DNA of 64,000 nt. Source: a virus. Positions 35,440 through 43,200 of the stretch are shown piece by piece (the first letter of the stretch is position 1; each line of letters starts with the position of its first letter). The position numbers were made by a program, and so were the translations under genes. The stretch covers positions 24,414-88,413 of IMG/VR virus record IMGVR_UViG_3300032086_003078. One strand, written 5' to 3'. Below the pieces are notes generated by a model. The model did no database searches, had not been told where the DNA came from, and was given only the letters and a program-made list of their open reading frames with translations.

Positions 35440-36010
35440 TCATGTGACTTTCAGAGCTAATTTTGAACAAATCAACGAAGCAGCCCTAGAGAAGCTTCAA
35501 GAGCTATACAGCCGCTTCCAAGATAACGATTGTAATTTTGGAGATATGTTTGTAGATGGCGGAGAAGATTCACCAACTTATGAAGAAACAAATAGTCGCA
35601 GTTGGTATATTGAAAATGTTGGAGCAAAGTGGTGCTACCTTGAGGAACATGATGAAGAAGGTATCTTTGGAACAAGTGCCTGGGATGCTCCAGAGTTAGG
35701 ACTATGCTGGCTAGCCGAACAACTGGGAGACCTTGACCCAGAACTCTTAATGAATGTTTCCTATGAAGATGAAGGTCCAAACTTTGTCGGCTGGATGGTG
35801 TTCAGTGGTCCTGATCTATGGAGCGGCGGCATTGCGGAAACAGAAGATGAGGTTAGGGATATTGTCAGCCGATATTCCCCCGACACCAACCTTGATAATG
35901 AAGATGAATATTACGATGCCCTTTGGGAATCTATTGACGACTGGCAGCGAGATAACTTTAGGCAGACAGAAAAAGAAATCATTAACTCAAGGAGTTTTGA
36001 AGTTGATTGA
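35432..36010 (+). CDS. Hypothetical acidic protein, YubB ferredoxin-like pattern
   Basis: A 192-residue acidic protein starting at ATG 35432 behind GGAGGAAA. The section SWYIENVGAKWCYLEEHDEEG...WDAPELGLCWLAEQLGDLDPELLMNVSYEDEG...GWMVF resembles plasmid and phage YubB/DUF1281-type ferredoxin-like proteins (unknown role). Tail region is Asp/Glu/Tyr rich. Assignment is weak. Confidence 0.6.
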   Translation: MANHVTFRANFEQINEAALEKLQELYSRFQDNDCNFGDMFVDGGEDSPTYEETNSRSWYIENVGAKWCYLEEHDEEGIFGTSAWDAPELGLCWLAEQLGDLDPELLMNVSYEDEGPNFVGWMVFSGPDLWSGGIAETEDEVRDIVSRYSPDTNLDNEDEYYDALWESIDDWQRDNFRQTEKEIINSRSFEVD

Positions 36011-36113
36011 TGGAAAAGATTTAGTAAAAGACGAAGATTGCTTTGGTTGCGGTTGCAATCTAAAGCCAGCTTGCCCAGGATACTGGGACGAAAAAAAGGA
36101 AGAAAATAATAAT

Positions 36114-36575
36114 ATGCGTGTAAGAGTCCAACGAGTTCACGAAAATGCTAAACTACCAAAACGAGCCCATGCAGATGATGCTGGCATGGACTTGTTTTTT
36201 TGCCCACCGCCAAAACCAGAGCTAGATTCTCAGATTGAGACTGTACTACCTTTTGGCTCCTCGGTCCTCCCAACAGGACTAAAGATTGAAGTTCCTAAGG
36301 GTTATATGCTTGAGATCAAAAACAAGTCAGGCATTGCTTCAAAGCGAGGGTTGATTGTCGGCGCTTGTGTGGTTGACAGAGGGTATACGGGAGAGATTTT
36401 TGTGAATCTTCACAACATTACCCATCGCAACCAGACCCTCCACGAGGGAGACAAAATCGCCCAGGCAGTTTTTGTAAAAGTCAGGACTGACATTGAACTG
36501 ATTGATTCAGATCACATCTACGACGAAGAGACCAGTCGAGCAGAAGGTGCTCTTGGCTCAACGGGAGACAGATAA
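36114..36575 (+). CDS. dut: dUTP diphosphatase
   Basis: A 153-residue trimeric dUTPase. All five family motifs are visible: ADDAGMDLF (1), KNKSGIASKRGLIV (2), GACVVDRGYTGEIFV (3), EGDKIAQAVFV (4) and the C-terminal AEGALGSTGDR loop (5). It converts dUTP to dUMP, keeping uracil out of DNA and feeding dTTP synthesis. The frame remains open upstream to TTG 36003, which has AAGGAG before it and would add a Cys-rich 37-residue extension (CFGCGCNLKPACPGYW). ATG 36114 gives the normal family length and is used here. Confidence 0.9.
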   Translation: MRVRVQRVHENAKLPKRAHADDAGMDLFFCPPPKPELDSQIETVLPFGSSVLPTGLKIEVPKGYMLEIKNKSGIASKRGLIVGACVVDRGYTGEIFVNLHNITHRNQTLHEGDKIAQAVFVKVRTDIELIDSDHIYDEETSRAEGALGSTGDR

Positions 36576-36580
36576 AAAAA

Positions 36581-36608
36581 TTGACCTCTTTGTAACTTGT
36601 GATAATAT
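36581..36608 (+). promoter_or_regulatory. Sigma-70 extended -10 promoter
   Basis: TTGACC (36581), 16 bases ending TGA, TAATAT (36603). Member of the repeated TTGACN-N13-TGR-TAATAT family. It drives the 36628 group of small genes. Confidence 0.85.
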
Positions 36609-36627
36609 AAGATAGAAGGAGAGAGTT

Positions 36628-36855
36628 ATGGAAGTCGGTAAAAAAGTAAGGCTTACAGGCATCACACGCCATGGCAAGAATCGTGTTCGAGAACAGGGAG
36701 ATGTTTGGGAAGTCATTCGCATGAACCCATCAGTATCTTTCAAAACAAATGCTCCTGGACCTTTTATGTTGCTCCAGGCAACCACCACTATCAATATGCG
36801 GTGGGTCTCAACAATTAATGACGACAACTTCTCAGTAGAGGTGATTGATGAGTAA
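36628..36855 (+). CDS. Small GDLV/SH3-like protein
   Basis: A 75-residue protein starting MEVGKKVRLTGITRHG, then GDVWEVIRMNPSVSF and MRWVSTINDDNFSVEVIDE. The order (short strand with V-G-x-x-V, central variable loop, final VEV strand) is that of the local SH3-like family. Overlaps the next gene by 11 bases. Confidence 0.65.
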   Translation: MEVGKKVRLTGITRHGKNRVREQGDVWEVIRMNPSVSFKTNAPGPFMLLQATTTINMRWVSTINDDNFSVEVIDE

Positions 36856-37060
36856 AAACGAATGGCGTAAAAATCTGAAGGTCGGCGACCTCGTGAAGAT
36901 GAAGTCAGGACATCTTGCGATTCTGACCGAGGTATATATGCGCCAAACTGGACCTAACGGCAGCGATTATCCGCACGTCAAAATACTATATTGTGATGAT
37001 CAGTCCGCCGGCGGGTGTAGTGCTTGGCGAGTTGCGGAGGTTCTCAATGAAGCCAGGTGA
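36845..37060 (+). CDS. Small GDLV/SH3-like protein
   Basis: A 71-residue protein: NLKVGDLVKMKSGHLAILTEVYMR, VKILYCDD and a final WRVAEVLNEAR. Clear family member. Its last 14 bases hold the start of the next family member, with GGAGG as ribosome site inside the gene. Confidence 0.7.
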   Translation: MMSKNEWRKNLKVGDLVKMKSGHLAILTEVYMRQTGPNGSDYPHVKILYCDDQSAGGCSAWRVAEVLNEAR

Positions 37061-37241
37061 TCTAGTACGAATCTCAGACTGGGACACCAAACTCAACCGA
37101 GGCTGGAATCCCATCGGGCTTGTTTTATCAGAGCCCGAAGTAAAGAATCACGGCACAACCTGTGTCCTTGTTGATTGGCTTGAGTCGCCAGACACTGAAT
37201 ATTACTCGGTTCACCACCTAGAAATAATTTCAAATTCATAA
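37047..37241 (+). CDS. Small GDLV/SH3-like protein
   Basis: A 64-residue protein starting at ATG 37047: MKPGDLVRISDWDTKL, IGLVLSEPEVK, CVLVDWLE and HHLEIISNS. It shows the family consensus almost perfectly. Start chosen at the MKPGDLVR Met because GCGGAGG precedes it; the frame is open further back. Confidence 0.75.
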   Translation: MKPGDLVRISDWDTKLNRGWNPIGLVLSEPEVKNHGTTCVLVDWLESPDTEYYSVHHLEIISNS

Positions 37242-37246
37242 GAAAA

Positions 37247-37274
37247 TTTACAAAAGAAAACTTTGTGGTACAAT
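37247..37274 (+). promoter_or_regulatory. Sigma-70 extended -10 promoter
   Basis: TTTACA (37247), 16 bases ending TGG, TACAAT (37269). It drives the nuclease-methyltransferase pair. Confidence 0.7.
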
Positions 37275-37296
37275 AAACCAGCGTTAGGAGAACGTA

Positions 37297-37902
37297 ATGG
37301 AAATGATGTTTGAAGTCGCATCTCGAATCACTAATGAAATTAGCAAGAAAAGAATCAAAGCAAACATCTGGGAAGGGTCTCGGTTTGAGGTTCTAAAAGA
37401 TTATACTTGTGATGAGATTGGAGAGTGGGGTGAGAGTTTAGTCTATGACGTAATGAACTCTGATCCTGAGGTGACAGTCACTCATGGCGGCAATACCATT
37501 CTTGAAGACGGTCATTATGATTTTTACATGACAGGTCCGTTTGGAAATCTTCGTGTAGAGCAAAAAACTGCCCGTCTCAACTCTGGACCAGGCGGCACTT
37601 TTCAGCACGAGAGTTTGCGCCTTGACGGAACTTGTGAATCTTTTATTTTCCTTGATGTGTGTCCGAACGAAATGTTCTTGACTGTGATTGCTTCTAATTC
37701 CATCAAGCACGGCGAGCGCCACTCGATCCTGAAGAGGACACCTCACCAGCGTGCGGAGAGTAAAAAATATAAGTTTGATCTTAGCCGTAAGATCTGTGAG
37801 AGCCGAGGCATTCCTGCTGGTATCACAATGCGTATTGATATCAATACTACACCAACAGAGGTACGAAACTTTATTAAGGAGAGACTAAGTGCAGTTTCCT
37901 AG
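37297..37902 (+). CDS. PD-(D/E)XK nuclease-like protein, possible restriction partner
   Basis: A 201-residue protein with a plausible PD-(D/E)XK active site: E46 in EWGESLVYDVM, D75 in GHYDFYM, and E88-Q-K90 in LRVEQKTA. The following strand-rich part (CESFIFLDVCPNEMFLTVI) fits the fold. It overlaps the methyltransferase gene by 14 bases on a shared transcript, the usual arrangement of a type II restriction-modification pair. An alternative is a nuclease for host DNA breakdown with the methylase guarding phage DNA. Confidence 0.6.
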   Translation: MEMMFEVASRITNEISKKRIKANIWEGSRFEVLKDYTCDEIGEWGESLVYDVMNSDPEVTVTHGGNTILEDGHYDFYMTGPFGNLRVEQKTARLNSGPGGTFQHESLRLDGTCESFIFLDVCPNEMFLTVIASNSIKHGERHSILKRTPHQRAESKKYKFDLSRKICESRGIPAGITMRIDINTTPTEVRNFIKERLSAVS

Positions 37903-38953
37903 CATGGAATCACAAGAAGAACTGCTTGATCTTCTAGAGGATGTTATCGATGCTACAAGCATTAAAGAAGTGGCATCGATGTTTAACGTTGTTCCCAACA
38001 CAGTAGAGAGGTGGTTTCTGCTTGGAGAAATACCACGGCAATACTATTTTGATTTAGCACAAATGACTGGCTTTGAAATAGACTATTCAAAACACAGCTT
38101 CAGAGATAAAGATCAGTTTTTTACCCCATCCGAAACTGCTACTTATTGTTATAATGTTTTGTGCCGTAAATTAGAAGAGCTTGGAGTTGACGAGACGAAA
38201 GTAAATTACGTAGAGCCATCGGCAGGCTCTGGTAACTTCTTGAATGTTTTGCCACCAGATCGCCGCACTGGGCTAGATATCGAACCTAGATCACCAGAGA
38301 TTATTGAAGGCGATTATTTGTCATGGAAACCAGAAACTGATAATAATATTGTTATTGGAAACCCACCTTTTGGTCTTCGAGGGCATTTAGCTCTCCGCTT
38401 TATGAATCACTCAAGTAAATTTGCTGACTTTGTTGCTTTTATTTTGCCGCAATTATTTGAGAGCGATGGGAAAGGTTCACCCAAGAAAAGAGTCCAGGGG
38501 TACAACCTTATCCACTCAGAGAAGTTAGACACTTCTTTTGTCGATCCTGAGGGAAAGACTATCCCAGTGAATACAGTATTCCAGATTTGGTCGAAAGAGT
38601 TTTCAGACCCTTCATATGTTGTCGATACTTCGTCTTGTGACAAGCATTTAAAAGTCTATTCTTTGTCTGATGGCGGCACTCCTGGGACTACAAGAAACAA
38701 GCCACTATTAGATAAGTGTGATGTGTACCTTCCATCTACATGTTTCGGCGAAGATAAGATGAAAGTTTATAAAAGCTTCGAAGATCTACCAGGAAGAAAA
38801 GGATACGGTGTGGTATTTCTATCGAAGAAGAATGAAAATAAAAAAGTATTTGAGAATATTAACTGGGCGCAGCAAAGTTTTAAGTCTACAAATTCCGCTT
38901 TCAACCTTAGAACTTCAATTATAAAAAAAGCATTTATTGACAATAAAAGTTGA
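37889..38953 (+). CDS. DNA adenine-N6-type methyltransferase with N-terminal HTH
   Basis: A 354-residue protein starting at GTG 37889 behind AAGGAG. Residues 20-55 contain an HTH (SIKEVASMFNVVPNTVERWF). The SAM-binding motif is VEPSAGSGNFL near 107, and the catalytic motif is NPPF near 158. N/D-PP-F/Y and the I-to-IV order point to a gamma-type adenine methylase. The target sequence cannot be read from the protein. The HTH could allow it to repress its own promoter. Confidence 0.85.
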   Translation: MQFPSMESQEELLDLLEDVIDATSIKEVASMFNVVPNTVERWFLLGEIPRQYYFDLAQMTGFEIDYSKHSFRDKDQFFTPSETATYCYNVLCRKLEELGVDETKVNYVEPSAGSGNFLNVLPPDRRTGLDIEPRSPEIIEGDYLSWKPETDNNIVIGNPPFGLRGHLALRFMNHSSKFADFVAFILPQLFESDGKGSPKKRVQGYNLIHSEKLDTSFVDPEGKTIPVNTVFQIWSKEFSDPSYVVDTSSCDKHLKVYSLSDGGTPGTTRNKPLLDKCDVYLPSTCFGEDKMKVYKSFEDLPGRKGYGVVFLSKKNENKKVFENINWAQQSFKSTNSAFNLRTSIIKKAFIDNKS

Positions 38954-38977
38954 CAGACTCCTCTTCCGTGGTAATAT
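38950..38977 (+). promoter_or_regulatory. Sigma-70 extended -10 promoter
   Basis: TTGACA (38950), 16 bases ending TGG, TAATAT (38972). Near-consensus. It overlaps the end of the methyltransferase gene and starts the main small-gene array. Confidence 0.88.
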
Positions 38978-38997
38978 ACTAATGTAAGGAGAGAGTG

Positions 38998-39192
38998 ATG
39001 AGCGACTTCAATATGTTTCACGGCGAGCGTGTCAAGTACGCAGGGTACCATCCCCTTTACCGTGGCTGCAAGGGTGTCGTTGTCGGCGGCGACCACCACA
39101 ACATTCGTGTGGAGTGGGAAGGTCATGAAGACTATCCCCCCCGTCTTCACGAGGCGTGGGAAATTGTTTGGCTCGTAGATAGCGGAGAGTAG
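38998..39192 (+). CDS. Small SH3-like barrel protein
   Basis: A 64-residue protein starting at ATG 38998 after AAGGAGAGAG. GERVKYAGYHPLYRGCKGVVVGGD, NIRVEWEGHED and WEIVWLVDSGE follow the family pattern with the first strand changed to GERV. First gene of the 38998-39676 run. Confidence 0.65.
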   Translation: MSDFNMFHGERVKYAGYHPLYRGCKGVVVGGDHHNIRVEWEGHEDYPPRLHEAWEIVWLVDSGE

Positions 39193-39194
39193 TT

Positions 39195-39362
39195 ATGAAG
39201 ATGAAAGAAGGCGATCTGGTTCGACACCTTGAGAATGGTCAAGCGGGAGTTATTGTTCTCTCTTGGGGCGTGATGGATGTCGTAGAGGTTCTTTGGAATG
39301 ATGGTGAAGTCAGGGGACAGAACCTCTGCGAATTGGAGTTGATCAATGCAGCAAATAAATAG
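39195..39362 (+). CDS. Small GDLV/SH3-like protein
   Basis: A 55-residue frame: MKMKEGDLVRHLENGQAGVIV, VVEVLWNDGEV, CELELINAANK. One of the shortest family members. Starts three bases after the previous stop; ends inside the next gene. Confidence 0.7.
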   Translation: MKMKEGDLVRHLENGQAGVIVLSWGVMDVVEVLWNDGEVRGQNLCELELINAANK

Positions 39363-39528
39363 GTTCGGTGTCGGTGCCCTAGTCAATGTTGATAAGCATT
39401 ACAACAAAACTTTGGGTATGATTGTCCGCCAAAGCCGTGGGTACAACTGGATTGTCAAACGTATGAACGACGGTCAAAATGTCCTAGCTCACGAAGACAA
39501 TATGGAGGTGGTCAGTGAAGCCAGGTGA
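39346..39528 (+). CDS. Small GDLV/SH3-like protein
   Basis: A 60-residue protein: RFGVGALVNVDKHYNKTLGMIVRQ, NWIVKRMNDG, NMEVVSEAR. Family pattern with VGALV replacing PGDLV. It overlaps neighbours on both sides, with ribosome sites embedded in coding sequence. Confidence 0.7.
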   Translation: MQQINRFGVGALVNVDKHYNKTLGMIVRQSRGYNWIVKRMNDGQNVLAHEDNMEVVSEAR

Positions 39529-39676
39529 TTTGGTTCGGCACCGAGGGAACAAAAAAGTATACCTCATACTTAAAACCCGTAAGATCAAAGGCGAGGTTAT
39601 CTATGTTCACCTAGAGGGTATGCCCGACAACAATGTTCATTATCCAGAATCTCTAGAACTAATACAAAAAGCTTGA
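39515..39676 (+). CDS. Small GDLV/SH3-like protein
   Basis: A 53-residue frame starting at GTG 39515 behind GGAGGTG: VKPGDLVRHRGNKKVYLIL, EVIYVHLEG, LELIQKA. A near-minimal version of the family. Its stop codon lies within the -35 box of the next promoter. Confidence 0.7.
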   Translation: MKPGDLVRHRGNKKVYLILKTRKIKGEVIYVHLEGMPDNNVHYPESLELIQKA

Positions 39677-39700
39677 CAGCAACCCTATCCGTGATAGTAT
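39673..39700 (+). promoter_or_regulatory. Sigma-70 extended -10 promoter
   Basis: TTGACA (39673), 16 bases ending TGA, TAGTAT (39695). Followed by the same AAGGAGAGAG leader as the 38950 promoter. Confidence 0.82.
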
Positions 39701-39719
39701 AAGATGTAAGGAGAGAGAA

Positions 39720-39875
39720 ATGTCGGTTCAAGAACACATCGAAAACATCCTCAATGCCGAAGGTCAAGCAGCACTTGATGCTTGGTATGTCGCCATCCAC
39801 GAACACCCTCAAAGTGCTATGGATATCCACGATGAGGTTGTTGATCACCTTGTCGCTAACACCTTCTTGTACTAA
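39720..39875 (+). CDS. Small acidic hypothetical protein
   Basis: A 51-residue frame, helical and acidic (MSVQEHIENILNAEGQAAL, SAMDIHDEVVDHLVA). Not an SH3-like family member, although embedded among them. Promoter and AAGGAGAGAG precede it. Confidence 0.55.
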   Translation: MSVQEHIENILNAEGQAALDAWYVAIHEHPQSAMDIHDEVVDHLVANTFLY

Positions 39876-39885
39876 GGAGAGAGCG

Positions 39886-40149
39886 ATGCTTTACGGCGAA
39901 GAACTTCTCAAGTCAATTCAGAACCGCTGCCGCATCCAGCCTGGTATGCTGATTCGCAGCCGACCAGAAGGCTTTGGAGAGAATGCCCCTCACGGCGGTA
40001 AGGTTGCTCTTGTCACGAAGGTGTCTCCTGGCTGTAAGTTTGATCGGGACTACGAAGGCGCAGAAGAACACATCTTCTATGTCTGCGAGCCCTTTGACGG
40101 CACAAATGAGTTCGTAGACTATGTTTGTAATATGGAGCAGGTATCGTGA
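39886..40149 (+). CDS. Small GDLV/SH3-like protein, extended
   Basis: An 87-residue protein with about 17 extra helical residues ahead of IQPGMLIRSRPEG, then GGKVALVTKVSPG, IFYVCEPFDG and NMEQVS. Start ATG 39886 follows AAGGAGAGAGCG. Overlaps the next gene by four bases. Confidence 0.7.
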   Translation: MLYGEELLKSIQNRCRIQPGMLIRSRPEGFGENAPHGGKVALVTKVSPGCKFDRDYEGAEEHIFYVCEPFDGTNEFVDYVCNMEQVS

Positions 40150-40406
40150 AGGTCGGGCAGATTGTAAAACTAACGCCAAAGGCTTTAGGCAAGTTCGCTC
40201 CTGGTATTCGCAAACGACTTGAAGGCTCAATTGGTCTGGTAATCAAGGAGAAGTATGACCTCTCCTACAGGATTGACCAAGACAAGCTCCCAGAGCGAGT
40301 TAAGGTTTATCCAGCTTGCGTACAGTTCAACGAATTAGAAGACATCTTGGGTTGTGAAGATAACACTATCATGCTCTTTGACAATGAAGCGGAGGTCTTA
40401 TCATGA
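40146..40406 (+). CDS. Small GDLV/SH3-like protein
   Basis: An 86-residue protein starting at GTG 40146: VKVGQIVKLTPKALGKF, GSIGLVIKEKYDL, VKVYPACVQF, NEAEVLS. Family member with a longer loop. GTGA overlap with the previous stop. Confidence 0.7.
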   Translation: MKVGQIVKLTPKALGKFAPGIRKRLEGSIGLVIKEKYDLSYRIDQDKLPERVKVYPACVQFNELEDILGCEDNTIMLFDNEAEVLS

Positions 40407-40600
40407 AACCAGGTGATTTAGTTCGCATTAGAAAGTCAGCGATTGATGCTTATTCCACCCTGTGGTTCATTGACCTCGCCGAAAGAAAGGCACCGCTGCT
40501 TTTAATGGAACTCGTCAATAGACGCCATTGGAAAGTAATGAAGCCCGATGGAAATACTTTTTTTGTTGAAGAAGAAAGCCTAACGAAGAGGTTGTGGTAA
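40403..40600 (+). CDS. Small GDLV/SH3-like protein
   Basis: A 65-residue protein: MKPGDLVRIRKSAIDA, LLLMELVNRRHWKVMKPDGN and an end (FFVEEESLTKRLW) different from the usual EVxS. ATGA overlap with the previous stop, GGAGG upstream. Confidence 0.72.
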   Translation: MKPGDLVRIRKSAIDAYSTLWFIDLAERKAPLLLMELVNRRHWKVMKPDGNTFFVEEESLTKRLW

Positions 40601-40836
40601 TGCAACGAGAAACATACAACTCACGGCTCAATATGAACCCCGACAATGTTAAGCCAGGGACGCTACTACGGGCAAAGAAGTGGTGTCGAAATAATATCAC
40701 TATACGCAAGAACGGCGAGTATGCTATCATTGTACCAGCAAAAGAAAAGTATTCTGAGTATGATGTTATGTTCCCCAGCGGAATGAGAATTATGTATATG
40801 GCGATTAACTGGGAGGTGTTGAGTAATGTTGGTTAA
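40600..40836 (+). CDS. Small GDLV/SH3-like protein
   Basis: A 78-residue protein starting at ATG 40600 (TAATG overlap). An extra 16-residue head precedes VKPGTLLRAKKWCRNN, then EYAIIVPAKEK, YDVMFPSGMRI and NWEVLSNVG. Confidence 0.7.
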   Translation: MQRETYNSRLNMNPDNVKPGTLLRAKKWCRNNITIRKNGEYAIIVPAKEKYSEYDVMFPSGMRIMYMAINWEVLSNVG

Positions 40837-41065
40837 GGATAAGATGTGGAAAGTCCAGCAGCCTGGAACTATTTTACGAGCCCGTCATAGTGCTCGCCGT
40901 GGTCAGTTGGCTTTGGTTCTTGCGAGAGCCGAGCCCGGTCCTCGACCAAGCAACGGCTATCCTCCCACCGAGTATGTGAAGATGCAGATGATCTCAAGCG
41001 GCGAGAGGATCAAGGAATCACTCACTAACGCCAACAACTGCTGGGATATTGTGAGCGAACCCTGA
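40826..41065 (+). CDS. Small GDLV/SH3-like protein
   Basis: A 79-residue protein: VQQPGTILRARHSARRGQLALVLARA, YVKMQMISSG, NCWDIVSEP. Basic first half. Overlaps both neighbours. Confidence 0.7.
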   Translation: MLVKDKMWKVQQPGTILRARHSARRGQLALVLARAEPGPRPSNGYPPTEYVKMQMISSGERIKESLTNANNCWDIVSEP

Positions 41066-41268
41066 TGGCTCTTAAATCAAAGCATGTTCCAGGACAACTC
41101 GTCGAGATTACGATCGCTGGTCAGCGTTACATGGCATTGGTTCTTTCAACGATTCCAGCCCCACGCCGTGGCATGAGCCCCATGGTTCAGGTCCAGTGGA
41201 TCGGCGATGCCCCTCGTGATTATCAGGTTGAATATGTAGAGGATCATGCCGTAAAGCCAGTGAAATAA
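41065..41268 (+). CDS. Small GDLV/SH3-like protein
   Basis: A 67-residue protein: HVPGQLVEITIAGQRYMALVLST, VQVQWIGDAP and EYVEDHAVKPVK. Last gene of the array. Start shares its A with the previous TGA. Confidence 0.68.
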   Translation: MALKSKHVPGQLVEITIAGQRYMALVLSTIPAPRRGMSPMVQVQWIGDAPRDYQVEYVEDHAVKPVK

Positions 41269-41281
41269 CCTACCCTCGTGA

Positions 41282-41289
41282 ACTACTTA
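41282..41289 (+). promoter_or_regulatory. Candidate late promoter element ACTACTTA
   Basis: ACTACTTA ends 23 bases before ATG 41313. The 15-mer ACTACTTACTATAAG is identical to that before the tail tube gene. Confidence 0.5.
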
Positions 41290-41312
41290 CTATAAGATAG
41301 TTTGCGGGGAAA

Positions 41313-43142
41313 ATGAAAATGCCTATAAGCAGTAGAAATAAAAGTCTTATATTATGGTTTTTAGTAGTAGTATCTGTTTTCTTTCTGTTGAGTGTCGGCA
41401 CGTATGAAAAACCGCTTTTAGTAGAAAAAATATCTTATACGGAAATGATAAAAGTCATTTCTGAGGCAGACGATCAAAATACAGAAATCTCGGTGGTTAT
41501 CCAAGGTAACACTTGGAAAACAAACATAAAAGATAAAACATATACTACGATAGCTCCGCTCACTGACAAGACAATTGACGATCTATCAAATCATAAAAAC
41601 CTTGAAATACGTTTCTTAGAACCTAAGCAGCCATCAATCTGGTTAAATATCCTTATTGGTTGGCTTCCGTTCTTAATTATATTTTATTTTGTTTACCGCT
41701 TTTTTAAGAACGCTCCAAAACTAGGCGGCGGCGCTGACAGAATGAGCGACTTTGGGAAGTCAGGTGCCACAGTCATCATGCCTGGAATAGATAACACCAA
41801 GTTCGGCGACGTTGCTGGCTGCGACGAAGCCAAAGAAGAACTGGAAGATCTTGTCGAGTTTTTGCGGAACCCAAAGAAATTTACAGATATGGGTAGCAAA
41901 CTCCCTAAAGGTGTTCTACTGCATGGACCTCCTGGAACAGGTAAAACACTCCTAGCCAAAGCAATGGCTGGCGAAGCAGAAGTTCCGTTCTTATTGGCTG
42001 CTGGCTCAGACTTCGTAGAAATGTTTGTTGGCGTAGGTGCTTCCCGTGTCCGTGATTTATTTGACCAGGCTTATCAACTTGCTCCTTGCGTAGTCTTCAT
42101 TGATGAGATTGACGCCATCGGCAAGAAGCGTGGTGGACCTGGCGGCGGAGGCAATGACGAGCGAGAGCAGACACTCAACCAAATGCTTGTCGAAATGGAC
42201 GGCTTCGCAGACAATTCAGGCATCATCATTTTAGCGGCTACAAACCGAGTAGAAATGCTTGACCGAGCCCTTACCCGCCCTGGACGCTTTGACCGCAAAG
42301 TTTCGGTTGGATTGCCCGATGTAAATGGACGGAAACAAATATTAAAGATACACACACGCAACGTCCCCGTTGCTGAAGACTTAGACCTAGAACTCATAGC
42401 CAAAACAACACCAGGCTTTTCAGGCGCTGACCTATCCAACCTCGTCAATGAGGCTTCCATCATAGCAGCCCTAGACGAAGCACCCGTAGTTGAGAACTAC
42501 CACTTCGACCAAGCCAGAGACAAAGTCACTATGGGCAAGCCTCGCAAGTCAATGAATATGAGCGAGGAGTCCAGACGTGCTACAGCAATCCACGAAGCGG
42601 GACACGCTCTGTTGGCTTACTACCTAGAGGACGCCGACCCTCTACACAAGGTCACCATCATTCCTCACGGCAGAGCCCTCGGCTTAACAATGCAACTCCC
42701 AGAAGACGACAAATATTCGTGGAGCAAAAAAGAAAACATAGCAAGAATCAAAGTATTGCTGGGCGGCTACATCGCAGAGAAAATGTTTTATGGTATTGAA
42801 GGCACATCAACAGGCGTATCAAATGACTTATTGCGAGCCAAGCAGATAGCCGAGACAATGGTCAAGGACTACGGAATGGGCTCAGTCGGTCCAGTCTATT
42901 TCGGCAATGCTGACGCTTACGGCAATCGTGGTGCTGATATGTCTGACTTCACTAAAGAGCAGTTCGACACAGCCGTCAATGAGATTATGACCCAAGCCCT
43001 GCGGGAAGCAGAAGAACTACTCAAGGAAAAGCGAGAGCACATCGTCATTCTAACCAACATGCTCTTGGAGCAGGACACAGTCCTAGAAGAAGAGTTGGAA
43101 GGTATGTTCGGTCTCCTCGACATTTATTTTGAGGAAGACTAA
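41313..43142 (+). CDS. ftsH: FtsH-type membrane AAA+ zinc protease
   Basis: A 609-residue FtsH of near-normal length (E. coli 644). Two membrane helices (about residues 11-28 and 110-130) flank a small periplasmic domain. Walker A is GPPGTGKT (205-212), Walker [12 protein letters not shown], the SRH region [21 protein letters not shown], and the zinc site HEAGH (427-431). The hydrophobic pore loop keeps [10 protein letters not shown]. The first 430 bases are clearly AT-rich while the AAA and protease parts are richer in G/C-ending codons, which hints at a mosaic origin. It could degrade host membrane or regulatory proteins, or defend phage membrane functions. ATG 41319 is an alternative start. 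Confidence 0.95.
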   Translation: MKMPISSRNKSLILWFLVVVSVFFLLSVGTYEKPLLVEKISYTEMIKVISEADDQNTEISVVIQGNTWKTNIKDKTYTTIAPLTDKTIDDLSNHKNLEIRFLEPKQPSIWLNILIGWLPFLIIFYFVYRFFKNAPKLGGGADRMSDFGKSGATVIMPGIDNTKFGDVAGCDEAKEELEDLVEFLRNPKKFTDMGSKLPKGVLLHGPPGTGKTLLAKAMAGEAEVPFLLAAGSDFVEMFVGVGASRVRDLFDQAYQLAPCVVFIDEIDAIGKKRGGPGGGGNDEREQTLNQMLVEMDGFADNSGIIILAATNRVEMLDRALTRPGRFDRKVSVGLPDVNGRKQILKIHTRNVPVAEDLDLELIAKTTPGFSGADLSNLVNEASIIAALDEAPVVENYHFDQARDKVTMGKPRKSMNMSEESRRATAIHEAGHALLAYYLEDADPLHKVTIIPHGRALGLTMQLPEDDKYSWSKKENIARIKVLLGGYIAEKMFYGIEGTSTGVSNDLLRAKQIAETMVKDYGMGSVGPVYFGNADAYGNRGADMSDFTKEQFDTAVNEIMTQALREAEELLKEKREHIVILTNMLLEQDTVLEEELEGMFGLLDIYFEED

Positions 43143-43150
43143 AATAAAAC

Positions 43151-43178
43151 TTGACCGATAGAAACCCTGTGGTAATGT
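43151..43178 (+). promoter_or_regulatory. Sigma-70 extended -10 promoter
   Basis: TTGACC (43151), 16 bases ending TGG, TAATGT (43173). It drives the 43201-45360 group including the IMPDH-like gene. Confidence 0.78.
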
Positions 43179-43200
43179 AGTATCACAGGGAGGAAGATAT

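Noticed and set aside
38998-41268. CRISPR-like or tandem DNA repeat in the small-gene array
   Set aside because: The similarity is at the protein level only; DNA segments are not regularly spaced or identical.
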